DNA from: Accumulibacter sp.
GTDB taxonomy: Bacteria > Pseudomonadota > Gammaproteobacteria > Burkholderiales > Rhodocyclaceae
Direction: 5' to 3'
NCBI RefSeq assembly: GCF_023806625.1
Contig: NZ_JAMTDX010000093.1
Location: 1-64,000 of the forward strand
DNA: 64,000 bases
Below, piece after piece: positions 25,083-34,650 of the stretch. The notes under the pieces were generated by a model that had not been told where the DNA came from, made no database searches, and saw only the letters and a program-made list of their open reading frames with translations. The first letter of the stretch is position 1; every line of letters starts with the position of its first letter. The position numbers and the translations under genes are program-made.

Positions 25083-25487
25083 GTGCTCAGCAAAGTCGAC
25101 CGAGCCCTGTTCGTCCAGCAGCAAGCTCTCGGCCTGCGTGCGCATCGCCAGCAGGTACTGGCGAGCAACATCGCCAACGCCGACACACCGCACTACAAGG
25201 CGAAGGACTTCGACTTCGCGAGCGCTCTGCGCGACGCTCTGGTGGCTGACGGGCAGGGATCCCTGGCCATGACGGTCAGTTCGCCGCGCCACCTGCCCGG
25301 CCACCAGGACGCGGGCTCGCCGCGCCTGCTCTACCGCCAGCCCGTTCAGCCGAGCGCCGACGGCAGCACGGTCGAGATGGACGTCGAAAGCGCCCAACTC
25401 GCCGAGAACTCGTTCCACTACGAAGCCGGGATCAGTTTTCTGACTCAGCAGATCAGAACGCTGCAGGCGGCGCTGCAGGCACAGTAG
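25083..25487 (+). CDS. flgB: FlgB, proximal rod protein
   Basis: This is a rod subunit exported without a cleaved signal, 134 residues. The N-terminal rod motif is present (QQVLASNIANADTPHYKAKDFDF), as is the C-terminal coiled-coil segment (ISFLTQQIRTLQAALQA). GTG 25083 gives the family-typical start LSKVDRALF and has AAGAGAA upstream. It lies 37 bases after a consensus sigma-54 promoter and two bases from flgC. Confidence 0.95.
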   Translation: MLSKVDRALFVQQQALGLRAHRQQVLASNIANADTPHYKAKDFDFASALRDALVADGQGSLAMTVSSPRHLPGHQDAGSPRLLYRQPVQPSADGSTVEMDVESAQLAENSFHYEAGISFLTQQIRTLQAALQAQ

Positions 25488-25489
25488 CG

Positions 25490-25894
25490 GTGAGCATCTT
25501 CTCGGCGTTTCGGGTCGCGGGAAGCGCGCTGACCGCGCAGTCGATCAGGCTCAACGCGGTGGCCAGCAATCTGGCCAACGCCGAGAGCGTGGTCAGTTCG
25601 GACGGCAGGCCGTATCGCGCCCGGCAGGTCGTCTTTTCCGCCACGCCGATCGGCAGTCCCGCGGCGCTCGGTGTGCGTGTCAGCCAGTTGGTCGAGGACG
25701 GCAGTCCCGCCCGCCTGGTCTACGATCCGAGGAACCCGGCCGCCGACGACAGGGGGTACGTGGCCATGCCAAACGTAAACGTCGTCGAGGAGATGACCAA
25801 CATGATTTCGGCGGCGCGCTCGTACCAGAACAACGTTGAGGTGATGAACACGGCCAGGCAGCTGCTGCTCAAGACGCTGACCCTGGGCCAGTGA
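25490..25894 (+). CDS. flgC: FlgC, proximal rod protein
   Basis: This is a rod subunit of 134 residues. It has the N-terminal motif AVASNLANAESVVSSDGRPYRARQ, the conserved PNVNVVEEMTNMISAARSYQNNVE and a C-terminal helix ending LLLKTLTLGQ. GTG 25490 follows the flgB stop by two bases, so coupling is likely. Confidence 0.95.
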   Translation: MSIFSAFRVAGSALTAQSIRLNAVASNLANAESVVSSDGRPYRARQVVFSATPIGSPAALGVRVSQLVEDGSPARLVYDPRNPAADDRGYVAMPNVNVVEEMTNMISAARSYQNNVEVMNTARQLLLKTLTLGQ

Positions 25895-25919
25895 GAAACC
25901 GCAACCTGAGGAGAACGGG

Positions 25920-26603
25920 ATGACGCCCCTGCAACTTGGAAGTGTGGTCGGCAGCGCCTTCGCCGCGCTCGGCAGTCGGACCACCAATACCGCGACGGAA
26001 GCGACGCCGGCGAGCGAGGAAGTCCAGGACCGATTCCTGAAGCTCCTGGTCACCCAGCTGAAGAATCAGGATCCGCTCAATCCGCTCGACAATGCCGCGG
26101 TGACCAGCCAGCTGTCGCAGATCAGCACGGTTGCCGGTGTCGAGAAGCTCAATACGACGCTCGAGACCCTGCTCAACAGTTACCACGATGACCAGGCGGC
26201 ACAGGCTGCGGCGCTGATTGGCAGGCAAGTGTTGGTCCCGGGCTCACATCTCACGCTGAGCCGCGGCACGGCGCTGGCGGGGGTCAGTCTCGGCGAAGCC
26301 GCCGACAGCGTCGCGATCCAGATCGTCGACCCGTCCGGACGGGTCGTGCAGAGCCGGACTCTCGGTCCGTGTAATGCCGGCAGCTTCAGCTTCATCTGGG
26401 ACGGGATGACCGACTCGGGGTCGGCGGCGCCGCCGGGGACCTACAGCTTTGCGGTGGCCGCGCTCCGCGACGGTCAGAGAGTCGATGCCCAGACGCTGCA
26501 GCCTGGCACGGTCGGTGGGGTAGTCAGGAGCAAAGGCGGCTTCGAGCTGGACCTCGGAGCGCTGGGCAGGGTTGGCTTCGACAAGGTTCAGCAGATTCTT
26601 TAG
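25920..26603 (+). CDS. flgD: FlgD, hook cap scaffold
   Basis: FlgD caps the growing hook and is lost afterwards. The 227-residue protein has the N-terminal motif QDRFLKLLVTQLKNQDPLNPLD. A middle Tudor-like and FlgD Ig-like region has SFIWDGMTDSGSAAPPGTYSF. The C-terminal part is near LGAL. ATG 25920 follows the strong GAGGAGA. Length and order are as expected. Confidence 0.95.
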   Translation: MTPLQLGSVVGSAFAALGSRTTNTATEATPASEEVQDRFLKLLVTQLKNQDPLNPLDNAAVTSQLSQISTVAGVEKLNTTLETLLNSYHDDQAAQAAALIGRQVLVPGSHLTLSRGTALAGVSLGEAADSVAIQIVDPSGRVVQSRTLGPCNAGSFSFIWDGMTDSGSAAPPGTYSFAVAALRDGQRVDAQTLQPGTVGGVVRSKGGFELDLGALGRVGFDKVQQIL

Positions 26604-26616
26604 GAGCGGGACGGCG

Positions 26617-27870
26617 ATGAGTTTTCAACAGGGATTGAGCGGCCTTGACGCTGCCTCGACGGCGCTCGACGTCATCGGCAACAACGTGGCCAACGCGAGC
26701 ACCGTCGGGTTCAAGAGTGCGACGCCGATCTTTTCGGATCTCTATGCGGCCTCGCTCGGCATCGTCGGTGCCTCACAGGTCGGTATCGGCGTCGCCGTGT
26801 CGTCGATCCAGCAGCAGTTCACCCAGGGCAACCTGACGACCACCGACAATCCGCTCGACCTGGCGATCAACGGGGGAGGTTTCTTCCGGATGAGCAGCGA
26901 CGGGGCGATCAGCTACACGCGCAACGGACAGTTCCACATCGACAAGAACGGTTACGTGGTCAACGACCAGAGCCAGCGGCTGACCGGCTACGTGGCCGGG
27001 ACGAACGGCCAAATTTCGCCATCGAGTCCGGTCGATCTGCAGGTCTCCGCGACGCAGATCCCGCCGCGGGCGACCAGCGATCCGCTGGCCGGCGACGTCG
27101 CTGCGCAACTCAACCTCGACGCCCGGGAGACGGTGCCGACGGTCCAGCCCTTCGACTATACCAATCCGGCGAGCTACAACTTCTCGACGGCGCTGACCGT
27201 CTATGATTCGCTCGGCGTCGCACACAATCTGACCACCTTCTATGTGCTCAATCCGCCGGCGCCGCCCGGCGGCGGTCAATGGACCGTCCACGCGACGCTC
27301 GACGGCGCAAACCCGCAGACCGTTCCTGGCGGCAATCTGATCTTCAACACCTCGGGAGCGCTGACGCCCGCTGCCGCGGTGCACTCACTTCCTTCGTGGA
27401 ACCTGGTCAGTGGCGCGACGACGCCCTGGTCGCCGGGGACCATCGACTTTTCGGGAACGACCCAGTACGGCAGTCAGTCGACGGTCGAAAGTCTCACCCA
27501 GGGCGGCTTTGCCGCCGGCAACCTGGTCGGGGTCGGCGTGGCCAAGGACGGCATTGTCCAGGGTCGGTACAGCAACGGTCAGACGAGGAGCCTGGCGCAG
27601 ATCGTGCTTGCCAGCTTCGCCGATCCAAACGGCCTGTTGAACATCGGCAACAATCAGTGGACTGCGACATCGGCTTCAGGACCGGAACTGGTCGGCACGC
27701 CAGCCTCGGGCAGTCGCGGGGTCGTCCAGTCGGCGGCAGTCGAAGACTCGAACGTCGACCTGACCGCCGAACTGGTGGCGATGATCACTGCCCAGCGCAA
27801 CTATCAGGCGAACGCCCAGACGATCAAGACGCAGGATCAGATCATGCAGACGCTGATCAACCTGCGCTAG
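26617..27870 (+). CDS. flgE: FlgE, hook protein
   Basis: This is the hook subunit, 417 residues, a usual length. The N-terminal rod/hook motif is DVIGNNVANASTVGFKSATP. The central region holds the D1/D2 beta domains (GGGFFRMSSDGAISYTRNGQF). The C-terminal motif is NVDLTAELVAMITAQRNYQAN followed by the terminal helix KTQDQIMQTLINLR. ATG 26617 has AGGAGCGG eight bases upstream. Confidence 0.96.
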   Translation: MSFQQGLSGLDAASTALDVIGNNVANASTVGFKSATPIFSDLYAASLGIVGASQVGIGVAVSSIQQQFTQGNLTTTDNPLDLAINGGGFFRMSSDGAISYTRNGQFHIDKNGYVVNDQSQRLTGYVAGTNGQISPSSPVDLQVSATQIPPRATSDPLAGDVAAQLNLDARETVPTVQPFDYTNPASYNFSTALTVYDSLGVAHNLTTFYVLNPPAPPGGGQWTVHATLDGANPQTVPGGNLIFNTSGALTPAAAVHSLPSWNLVSGATTPWSPGTIDFSGTTQYGSQSTVESLTQGGFAAGNLVGVGVAKDGIVQGRYSNGQTRSLAQIVLASFADPNGLLNIGNNQWTATSASGPELVGTPASGSRGVVQSAAVEDSNVDLTAELVAMITAQRNYQANAQTIKTQDQIMQTLINLR

Positions 27871-27905
27871 ACCTGGCGGCACCGAACAGGGGTAGCGAGT
27901 CAGCA

Positions 27906-28655
27906 ATGGACCGCCTGATCTATACGGCGATGAGCGGCGCCAAGCAGGCCTTTCTCCAGCAGGCAGGCGTCGCCCAGAACCTCGCCAATGCGGCGACGAT
28001 CGGCTATCGGGCCATGGAGCACCGTTTTCGCGCGGTGCCCGTGCTCGGTTCCGGGCAGCCGGCGCGCGCCTTCACCGTCGACGCGTCGGTCGCCGACGTG
28101 TTCGATCAGGGGCCCGTGACCAGTACCGGGCGGCCGCTCGACGTGGCCGTCGAGGGGCCGGGCTGGATCGCCGTCCAGGGCGCCGATTCGCGAGAGGCCT
28201 ATACGCGTGCGGGAAACCTGCGGACCGACGCCAACGGTTTGCTGCGGACGAGTTCCGGGTTGATGGTGATCGGCGAAGGCGGGCCGATCACCCTGCCACC
28301 GGACAACAACGTGGCGATCGCGCCGGACGGCACGGTCTCGGCGATTCCGCGAAACGGAGCTGGCTCGCTGAACAGCGTGAACGTCGTTGGCCGGATCAAG
28401 CTGGTCAACCCGCCCGATTCCGACCTGGTGCGCGGCGACGACGGGCTCTTCCGGACGCGCAGCGGCATCGAGGCGCCGGCCGACGAGACGGTCAGGCTGG
28501 CGCCCGAGGCGCTCGAGGGGAGCAACGTCAACCCCGTCGATGCGATGATCCGGATGATCAGCCTCGCGCGCCAGTTCGAGGTGCAGGTCAGGATGCTGCA
28601 GACGGCCGACGCCAACGCCCGCGCAGCTGCCCAGTTGCTCACGATCAGTCGTTGA
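27906..28655 (+). CDS. flgF: FlgF, proximal rod protein
   Basis: This is a rod subunit of 249 residues. It begins [15 protein letters not shown], has the rod motif [16 protein letters not shown] and the flgF/flgG pattern [14 protein letters not shown], and ends in a coiled-coil tail ([22 protein letters not shown]). ATG 27906 lies 35 bases after flgE. The same frame is open for about 600 bases upstream inside flgE, which is only a GC-rich shadow. Confidence 0.95.
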   Translation: MDRLIYTAMSGAKQAFLQQAGVAQNLANAATIGYRAMEHRFRAVPVLGSGQPARAFTVDASVADVFDQGPVTSTGRPLDVAVEGPGWIAVQGADSREAYTRAGNLRTDANGLLRTSSGLMVIGEGGPITLPPDNNVAIAPDGTVSAIPRNGAGSLNSVNVVGRIKLVNPPDSDLVRGDDGLFRTRSGIEAPADETVRLAPEALEGSNVNPVDAMIRMISLARQFEVQVRMLQTADANARAAAQLLTISR

Positions 28656-28665
28656 TGGGACGCCC

Positions 28666-29448
28666 ATGATCCGTTCGTTATGGACTGCCAGCACGGGCCT
28701 GAATGCCCAGCAGGTGCAGATCGACATCATTGCCAACAACCTGGCCAACGTCAGCACCAATGGCTTCAAGCAGGCCAGGGGCATCTTCGCCGATCTGCTC
28801 TACCAGACTCTGCGCCAGCCGGGAGCCCAGTCGTCGCAGACGACGCAGATCCCCGACGGATTGCAGATCGGCCTGGGGACGATCCCGGTGTCGACCGGCC
28901 GGATCTTCACGCAGGGATCACTGCAGCAGACGGGCAACAGCCTCGACATGGCGATCGATGGCGCCGGCTTCTTCCAGGTGCTGCTGCCCGATGGGACGAC
29001 GGCCTACACGCGCGATGGCTCGTTCCAGAAGGATAATCAGGGGCAGATCGTGACCGCCAACGGCTATCCGCTGCAGCCGGCGATCATCATTCCGCAGAAC
29101 GCGCTGACGGTGACTGTCGGTAACGACGGCGTCGTCAGCATCACCCAGCCGAATTCAGCGGCCGCGGTGCAGATCGGCACGATCCAGGTGGCCACCTTCA
29201 TCAACAACGGCGGCCTGCAGAGCATCGGCGAGAACCTCTATCTCGAGACGGCGTCGAGCGGCGCGCCGAGCGCCAACACGCCCGGAAACAACGGTGCCGG
29301 CGTCGTCGTGCAGAACTACGTCGAGGCCTCGAACGTCAATGTCGCTCAGGAGCTCGTCCTGATGATCCAGACGCAGCGCGCCTACGAGCTGAACTCGAAA
29401 GTGATCTCGACTTCCGACCAGATGCTCGGCCGGCTGACGCAACTGTAG
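28666..29448 (+). CDS. flgG: FlgG, distal rod protein
   Basis: FlgG forms the distal rod through the P and L rings. The 260-residue protein starts [15 protein letters not shown], has the rod motif [21 protein letters not shown], the domain [24 protein letters not shown] and the C-terminal [21 protein letters not shown]. The length matches E. coli FlgG (260). It lies ten bases after flgF. Confidence 0.97.
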   Translation: MIRSLWTASTGLNAQQVQIDIIANNLANVSTNGFKQARGIFADLLYQTLRQPGAQSSQTTQIPDGLQIGLGTIPVSTGRIFTQGSLQQTGNSLDMAIDGAGFFQVLLPDGTTAYTRDGSFQKDNQGQIVTANGYPLQPAIIIPQNALTVTVGNDGVVSITQPNSAAAVQIGTIQVATFINNGGLQSIGENLYLETASSGAPSANTPGNNGAGVVVQNYVEASNVNVAQELVLMIQTQRAYELNSKVISTSDQMLGRLTQL

Positions 29449-29457
29449 GAGCGGGCG

Positions 29458-30138
29458 ATGGTTCAGCGGTTCCTGTCGATGGTCGTCGCCGCCACGCTGC
29501 TCGGTCTCGCCTGCGGGTGCACGACCGTTCCGCCGACCAACGTCCACCAGCCGATGAGCGCCCGACCGCCGTCGCGCCCGGACTCGCTGTCCGCCGGTCT
29601 CGCGGCGACCGGCAGTATCTACCAGCCGGGGACGTCGCGGACGCTGTTCGAGGACCGGCGCGCCCGCTATGTCGGTGACACGATCACCGTGACGATCACC
29701 GAGAACACCTCGGCGACGACCAAGTCGAACAACACCTTGTCGAAGACCGGAAGCGTCAGCGCGTCTTCCGGGCCGAACGTCAACCTGCCCGGCAAGTCGC
29801 TGTTCGAGCTCAAGGGAAGCAGCAGCAATGCGGCCACCGGCAAGGGCGAGGCAGCGGCGAACAACGTGTTCACGGGAACGATCACCGTCACGGTCATCGA
29901 AGTCCTGGCCAACGGCAACCTCCTCGTTTCCGGCGAGAAGCAGGTGGCCATCGGTCAGGGACAGGAGTACATCCGTCTCTCGGGCGTGGTCAATCCCTAT
30001 TTCGTGAATGCGGCGAACACGATCGCCTCGTCACAGATTGCCGACGCACGAATCGAGTACAAAGAGAGCGGGGCGATCAGCGAAGCTCAGGTCATCGGCT
30101 GGCTGGCGAGGTTCTTCCTGAGCTTCCTACCCTACTGA
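29458..30138 (+). CDS. flgH: FlgH, L-ring lipoprotein
   Basis: This is the outer-membrane ring subunit, 226 residues, with a lipoprotein signal ending LLGLACGCTTVPP. Two cysteines (19 and 21) compete for lipidation. Conserved ring motifs include SLFEDRRARYVGDTITVTITENTSA, GKGEAAANNVFTGTITVTV and VVNPYFVNAANTIASSQIADARIEY. The start is nine bases after flgG. P-ring and L-ring genes together confirm a Gram-negative envelope. Confidence 0.96.
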   Translation: MVQRFLSMVVAATLLGLACGCTTVPPTNVHQPMSARPPSRPDSLSAGLAATGSIYQPGTSRTLFEDRRARYVGDTITVTITENTSATTKSNNTLSKTGSVSASSGPNVNLPGKSLFELKGSSSNAATGKGEAAANNVFTGTITVTVIEVLANGNLLVSGEKQVAIGQGQEYIRLSGVVNPYFVNAANTIASSQIADARIEYKESGAISEAQVIGWLARFFLSFLPY

Positions 30139-30150
30139 GAGGGATCGGTG

Positions 30151-31293
30151 ATGGACGCAACCCTTCGTGCATGGTCCGGCTGCCGACGACGCGCAGCAGC
30201 GATTCTCGTGGCGCTGGCGGGCATTCTGTCGTGCAGCGCAGCGCTTGCCGACCGGATCAAGGATCTCGCCTCGGTACAGGGCGTGCGCAACAATCAGCTC
30301 GTCGGTTACGGGCTGGTTGTTGGCCTCGACGGCACCGGAGACCAGACGACCCAGACTCCGTTCACCACGCAGAGCATCATCAACATGCTCGCGCAGCTCG
30401 GTACGACGCTGCCGCTGGCCACGGCCCAGTCGTTTCAGCTGAAGAACGTCGCGTCGGTGATGGTCACCGCCAATCTGCCGCCGTTCGCCAGGATCGGCCA
30501 GCAGATCGACGTCACCGTATCGTCGATGGGCAACGCCAGGAGTCTGCGCGGAGGAACCCTGGTGATGACCCCGCTGAAGGGTGCGGACGGGCAGATCTAC
30601 GCCCAGGCCCAGGGCAATCTGCTGGTCCCCGGCGCGGGAGCAGCCGCTCCGGGTGCGCGGGTCGTGGTCAACCACCAGCTCGCCGGTCGAATAGTCGGTG
30701 GCGCAACGGTCGAACGTGAGGTGCCGACGGCGCTCGGCCAGGGTCCCTTCGTTCATTACGAGATGGGCCATACCGATTTCGAGACCACGCAGCGCGTCGT
30801 CGAGGCGATCAACCGCGAACTCGGCCCCGGCACGGCGCAGGCAGTCGACGGGCGGGTGGTGCGGGTCGCAGCTCCCGATGATCCGAACAGCCGGGTTGCG
30901 TTTCTCGGTCGAATCGAGAACCTCGACGTCCGCCCGGCGAAGACCGTGGCCAAGGTGATCATCAACTCGCGTACGGGTTCGGTGGTGATGAATCAGACGG
31001 TGACCATCGAGTCGTGCGCGGTGGCCCATGGCAGCCTCTCGGTCGTCGTCAGCACCGAGCAGAAGGTCAGCCAGCCGCCACCGCTGTCCGGCGGGCAGAC
31101 GGTGACCACGACGCAGAGCGAAATCGACGTCAAACAGGGTGGAGGAACACTGATCCCGTTGAAGGCGGGTGTCAGGCTCTCCGACGTCGTCAAGGCGATC
31201 AATTCCCTGGGTGCAGGACCGCAGGACCTGATGTCCGTCCTGCAGTCGATGAAGGCGGCCGGCGCCCTGCGCGCCGACCTCGAGATCATCTGA
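30151..31293 (+). CDS. flgI: FlgI, P-ring protein
   Basis: This periplasmic ring subunit has 380 residues. A Sec signal peptide (residues about 15-33, ending SAALA) is followed by the family-typical [26 protein letters not shown]. Other motifs are [20 protein letters not shown] and [20 protein letters not shown] 30151 is preferred over the adjacent GTG 30148. FlgA from this window is its likely folding helper. Confidence 0.96.
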   Translation: MDATLRAWSGCRRRAAAILVALAGILSCSAALADRIKDLASVQGVRNNQLVGYGLVVGLDGTGDQTTQTPFTTQSIINMLAQLGTTLPLATAQSFQLKNVASVMVTANLPPFARIGQQIDVTVSSMGNARSLRGGTLVMTPLKGADGQIYAQAQGNLLVPGAGAAAPGARVVVNHQLAGRIVGGATVEREVPTALGQGPFVHYEMGHTDFETTQRVVEAINRELGPGTAQAVDGRVVRVAAPDDPNSRVAFLGRIENLDVRPAKTVAKVIINSRTGSVVMNQTVTIESCAVAHGSLSVVVSTEQKVSQPPPLSGGQTVTTTQSEIDVKQGGGTLIPLKAGVRLSDVVKAINSLGAGPQDLMSVLQSMKAAGALRADLEII

Positions 31294-31452
31294 TCGGGGG
31301 CTCGCCTGCTGCGGCGAGTGGTTCGGCGGCGCGCGGCGCGCGGTGCGCAGACGCAGCGCCGGGTTTCCCCGGATGGCGAAGGAGGAGGAGCGGATGTCGG
31401 ACGGAGCGGCAAGGGTGGTGACCGAGGGCCATCCGGCAGGCTGCGCGCAGTC

Positions 31453-32388
31453 ATGGCGATGAGGGCTGGCGATTCCGGACTGCAGCGCCTCGCCGTCGAT
31501 CCGGCGGCGGCTGCCGACCTGCGCCTTCGGCTGCGCAATGACCCGCAGTCGGGGATCAGGCAGACAGCCCGCCAGTTCGAGGGTCTGCTCATCCAGCTGA
31601 TGCTCAGGAGCATGCGTCAGGCGACCCCGGCAAGCAGCCTGCTTGACGGCGAGCAGAGCCGCTTCTTCGCCGAGATCGGCGATCAGCAACTTGCTCAGGA
31701 TCTGGCTTCACGGACCCCGATCGGCTTTTCCGCGCTGATCGAGAGGCAGCTGGCGCGACAGGCAGGCCGTGGCAGCGCCGACCTCGCCGCTGTCGCTGGC
31801 GGAGCTCCGCTCGTCGCTCCGCCCCCTGCGCAGCCCGCCCGGCCGGCGATCGGGCCGGCGGCCGGAAATGCGCAGCGCCCGATGGCTCCCGGTCAGCCGA
31901 CTGCCGCAGACCGACCAGCGACGACACGCGAGTTTGTCGACCGCGTCTGGCCGCACGCCGTCGAAGCGGCGGCGATGACCGGAATTCCGGCGCACTTTCT
32001 GGTCGCCCAGTCGGCGCTCGAGAGCGGCTGGGGCAGGCGCGAGATCCGCCGGGCCGACGGTTCGCCGAGCTTCAACCTTTTCGGCGTCAAGGCCGGGCGC
32101 AGTTGGACCGGGCCCTGCGTCGAAGTGAACACGACGGAATTCGCCAACGGCGTCTGGCAGTCTGGCCGTGCGCGTTTTCGCGCCTACGAGTCGTACGCCG
32201 AGGCGTTTCGCGACTACGCGCGGCTGATGACCGGCAACCCCCGCTTCGCCGGGGTCGTTGGCCAGCAGGATGGCGCACAGTTCGCGCGCGCGCTGCAGCA
32301 GGCAGGGTATGCGACCGACCCGATGTACGCAGCGAAACTGGCGCGTATCATTGACAGCACGAGCCTGCGCCAGGCCCTCGTCGCCTAG
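31453..32388 (+). CDS. flgJ: FlgJ, rod cap and peptidoglycan hydrolase
   Basis: This is the two-domain type of FlgJ, 311 residues. An N-terminal rod-scaffold domain (about 25-105; RQTARQFEGLLIQLMLRSMRQATP) is joined by a Pro/Ala linker (about 110-160) to a GH73-like glucosaminidase domain (about 160-311). That domain has the catalytic Glu in VAQSALESGWGRREI and the fold motif FNLFGVKAGRSW. The enzyme opens the wall for the rod. ATG 31453 is used; 31459 is possible. The 159 bases between flgI and flgJ hold no other gene. Confidence 0.95.
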   Translation: MAMRAGDSGLQRLAVDPAAAADLRLRLRNDPQSGIRQTARQFEGLLIQLMLRSMRQATPASSLLDGEQSRFFAEIGDQQLAQDLASRTPIGFSALIERQLARQAGRGSADLAAVAGGAPLVAPPPAQPARPAIGPAAGNAQRPMAPGQPTAADRPATTREFVDRVWPHAVEAAAMTGIPAHFLVAQSALESGWGRREIRRADGSPSFNLFGVKAGRSWTGPCVEVNTTEFANGVWQSGRARFRAYESYAEAFRDYARLMTGNPRFAGVVGQQDGAQFARALQQAGYATDPMYAAKLARIIDSTSLRQALVA

Positions 32389-32540
32389 GCTGGCTTTGCC
32401 GTCCGCTTGACGCAGCGCTAAACATTCAGGCTCGCCGGTCGTTTACCGACCAACAGGCGAGGGATCACCGCCCGTAGGGCGGGGCCGCTGGGCTCGGGAA
32501 TTCGGGTCCGGATGTGGCCGGCCAAGATGGGAATGAATTC

Positions 32541-34586
32541 ATGGGTTCAGGAATACTCGGCGTCGGTCTCAGCGGTCTGCGAGCTGCGCAGGCGGGTCTG
32601 CAGACGACCGAACACAACATCGCGAACGTCAACACGCCCGGGTTTGCCCGGCAGCGGATCGTTCAGACGGCCAGCGACGCGGCCCGGACGGGGTCCGGCT
32701 TCATCGGTCGCGGGACCGAGGTGGTGACCGTCGAGAGAGTCTATAGCCGTTTCCTGACCGAGCAGGTCCAGCAGTCGCAGAGCAGCGCCAGCGAACTGGA
32801 CAGCTATCATGCACAGATCAGCCGGATCGACAACCTGCTGGCCGATCCGGCGACCGGTCTCGCTCCGGCTCTGCAGAACTTCTTCGCCAGCGTGCAGCAG
32901 GTGGCTGCCAATCCAGCGCAGCTGGCCGCCAGGCAGGTGATGGTCGCCAACGCACGCTCGCTGAGCGCACGCTATCAGTCGCTGGCCGGTCAGCTCGACC
33001 AGATCGCCGGCCAGGTCGATGACGAGATCAGGGCCAGCGTCGCGGAGATCAACGGCTACGCTGGCCAGGTTGCCTCGGTGAATCAGGAGATTGCACTGGC
33101 CGAAGCGTCGACGGGCCAGCCGGCGAACGATCTGCGCGACACTCGCGATCAGTTGTTGCTCGAACTGAACAAGCTGGTCAGGACGCGCGCGACGAGCAAC
33201 GCCGACGGCACGGTCAATGTTTTCTTCGGTAGCGGCCAGCAGCTCGTCGTCGGATCGCAGGCGATGGCCATTGCAGCCACGCCCTCGTCGAGTGATCCCG
33301 GTCGACTGAGTGTCGGCCTGTCGACAGCGGCCGGAGTCCAGGAGATGCCCGAGTCGCTGATCAAGGGGGGATCACTGGGTGGCCTGCTCGCCTTTCGCAG
33401 CGAGGCGCTCGATCCGGCGATCAACGAGCTCGGGCGAAACGCCGCCTCGCTGGCTCTGGTGGTCAATGCCCAGAGCGAGCTCGGCCAGGATCTCCTCGGC
33501 CAGTCGCAGATCTCGGGCTCGCCGTCGGCTTTTGCTCCCGGGCTGTTCACGCTCGCCGGGCCGGTGGTCACCGCCAGCACACAGAATCCCGCAGGGAGTC
33601 CGACGGTCAGTGCGACGCTGATCCAACCCCCACCGTACAGCGGCAACTACCGGACCGACCTGCAGGCCAGCGACTACCGGCTGAGTGTCGACGCGACCGG
33701 CGCCACGCTGACTCGATTGGCGGACAACCGGCAGTGGTCGGGTGTCAATCTGGTGGCAGTCAATGGCCTGTTGGCGAGTGATCCGCAGGGCTTCACGCTG
33801 TCGGCTACGGCGCCCCTGACCGCCGGGACGAGTTACCTGATCCAGCCGGTGCGTCATGCGGCTCGCGACATCGCCGTCAACCCGACGCTCGTTGCCGATC
33901 CTCGCCTGGTCGCCGCGGCCGGACCTCTGCGCACCGCCGCTGCGAGCTCGAACACCGGCAGCGCGACGATCTCGGCCGGTCAGGCCGAGGCGGGCTACCC
34001 GGCCGCGGTGACGACGCTGCCGGTCTCGCTCGTTTTCAATTCAGGGCTGCTAAGCAATTTTCCGGTCGGCGCACAGGTGTCGGTCGATGGCGCTACGCCG
34101 GTGACGATCGCTACGCCGGCCGACACCGTCGCCTATACCAGCGGCGCGCGGATCACCCTCGTCGGCTCGGTAGCCACTTCGCCACCGAGCGGTTTCAGCT
34201 TCGTGATCAGCGGGTTGCCGAACAACGGCGACACTTTTTCGATCCTCCTCAACAGTGGGGCAACCGCCGACGGGCGGAACGCGCTGGCCATCGCCCAGCT
34301 CCAGACGCAGGCGACGATGGGCGGCGGAACGGACTCGCTGGCTGACGCGTATGCCAATCTGGTCAGTCAGGTCGGCAGCCGGGCGCGCAACCTGCAGGTC
34401 GCCAGCGATGCCCAGCAGACGATACTCGATCAGGCGCGGAGCAGTCGCGAGGCGCTCTCCGGGGTCAACCTCGACGAGGAGGCGGCAAATCTGCTCCGTT
34501 ATCAGCAGGCCTATCAGGCTTCGGCGAAGGCGATGGCCATCGGCGCCAGCCTGTTCGACACGATCCTGCAGCTTGCCGGTGGCTGA
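32541..34586 (+). CDS. flgK: FlgK, hook-filament junction protein 1
   Basis: This junction protein has 681 residues, longer than enteric FlgK (about 550) because of extra central domains. The N-terminal motif is QTTEHNIANVNTPGFARQRIV. The long coiled-coil N-terminal region is followed by beta-rich domains (about 310-600). The C-terminal motif is SGVNLDEEAANLLRYQQAYQASAKAM. ATG 32541 gives the family-typical start. The 152-base gap upstream has no convincing sigma-28 or sigma-54 site. Confidence 0.94.
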   Translation: MGSGILGVGLSGLRAAQAGLQTTEHNIANVNTPGFARQRIVQTASDAARTGSGFIGRGTEVVTVERVYSRFLTEQVQQSQSSASELDSYHAQISRIDNLLADPATGLAPALQNFFASVQQVAANPAQLAARQVMVANARSLSARYQSLAGQLDQIAGQVDDEIRASVAEINGYAGQVASVNQEIALAEASTGQPANDLRDTRDQLLLELNKLVRTRATSNADGTVNVFFGSGQQLVVGSQAMAIAATPSSSDPGRLSVGLSTAAGVQEMPESLIKGGSLGGLLAFRSEALDPAINELGRNAASLALVVNAQSELGQDLLGQSQISGSPSAFAPGLFTLAGPVVTASTQNPAGSPTVSATLIQPPPYSGNYRTDLQASDYRLSVDATGATLTRLADNRQWSGVNLVAVNGLLASDPQGFTLSATAPLTAGTSYLIQPVRHAARDIAVNPTLVADPRLVAAAGPLRTAAASSNTGSATISAGQAEAGYPAAVTTLPVSLVFNSGLLSNFPVGAQVSVDGATPVTIATPADTVAYTSGARITLVGSVATSPPSGFSFVISGLPNNGDTFSILLNSGATADGRNALAIAQLQTQATMGGGTDSLADAYANLVSQVGSRARNLQVASDAQQTILDQARSSREALSGVNLDEEAANLLRYQQAYQASAKAMAIGASLFDTILQLAGG

Positions 34587-34650
34587 GATCGGTCGGCGAG
34601 CCGCCGATCGCCCCTGCGGCCAGGTGATCGACCCTCGTTGAGGAGAGTTC

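Noticed and set aside
32468-32482. CCGCCC-GTA-GGGCGG hairpin before flgK
   Set aside because: The stem is short, has a three-base loop and no T run, and is likely by chance at this GC content.
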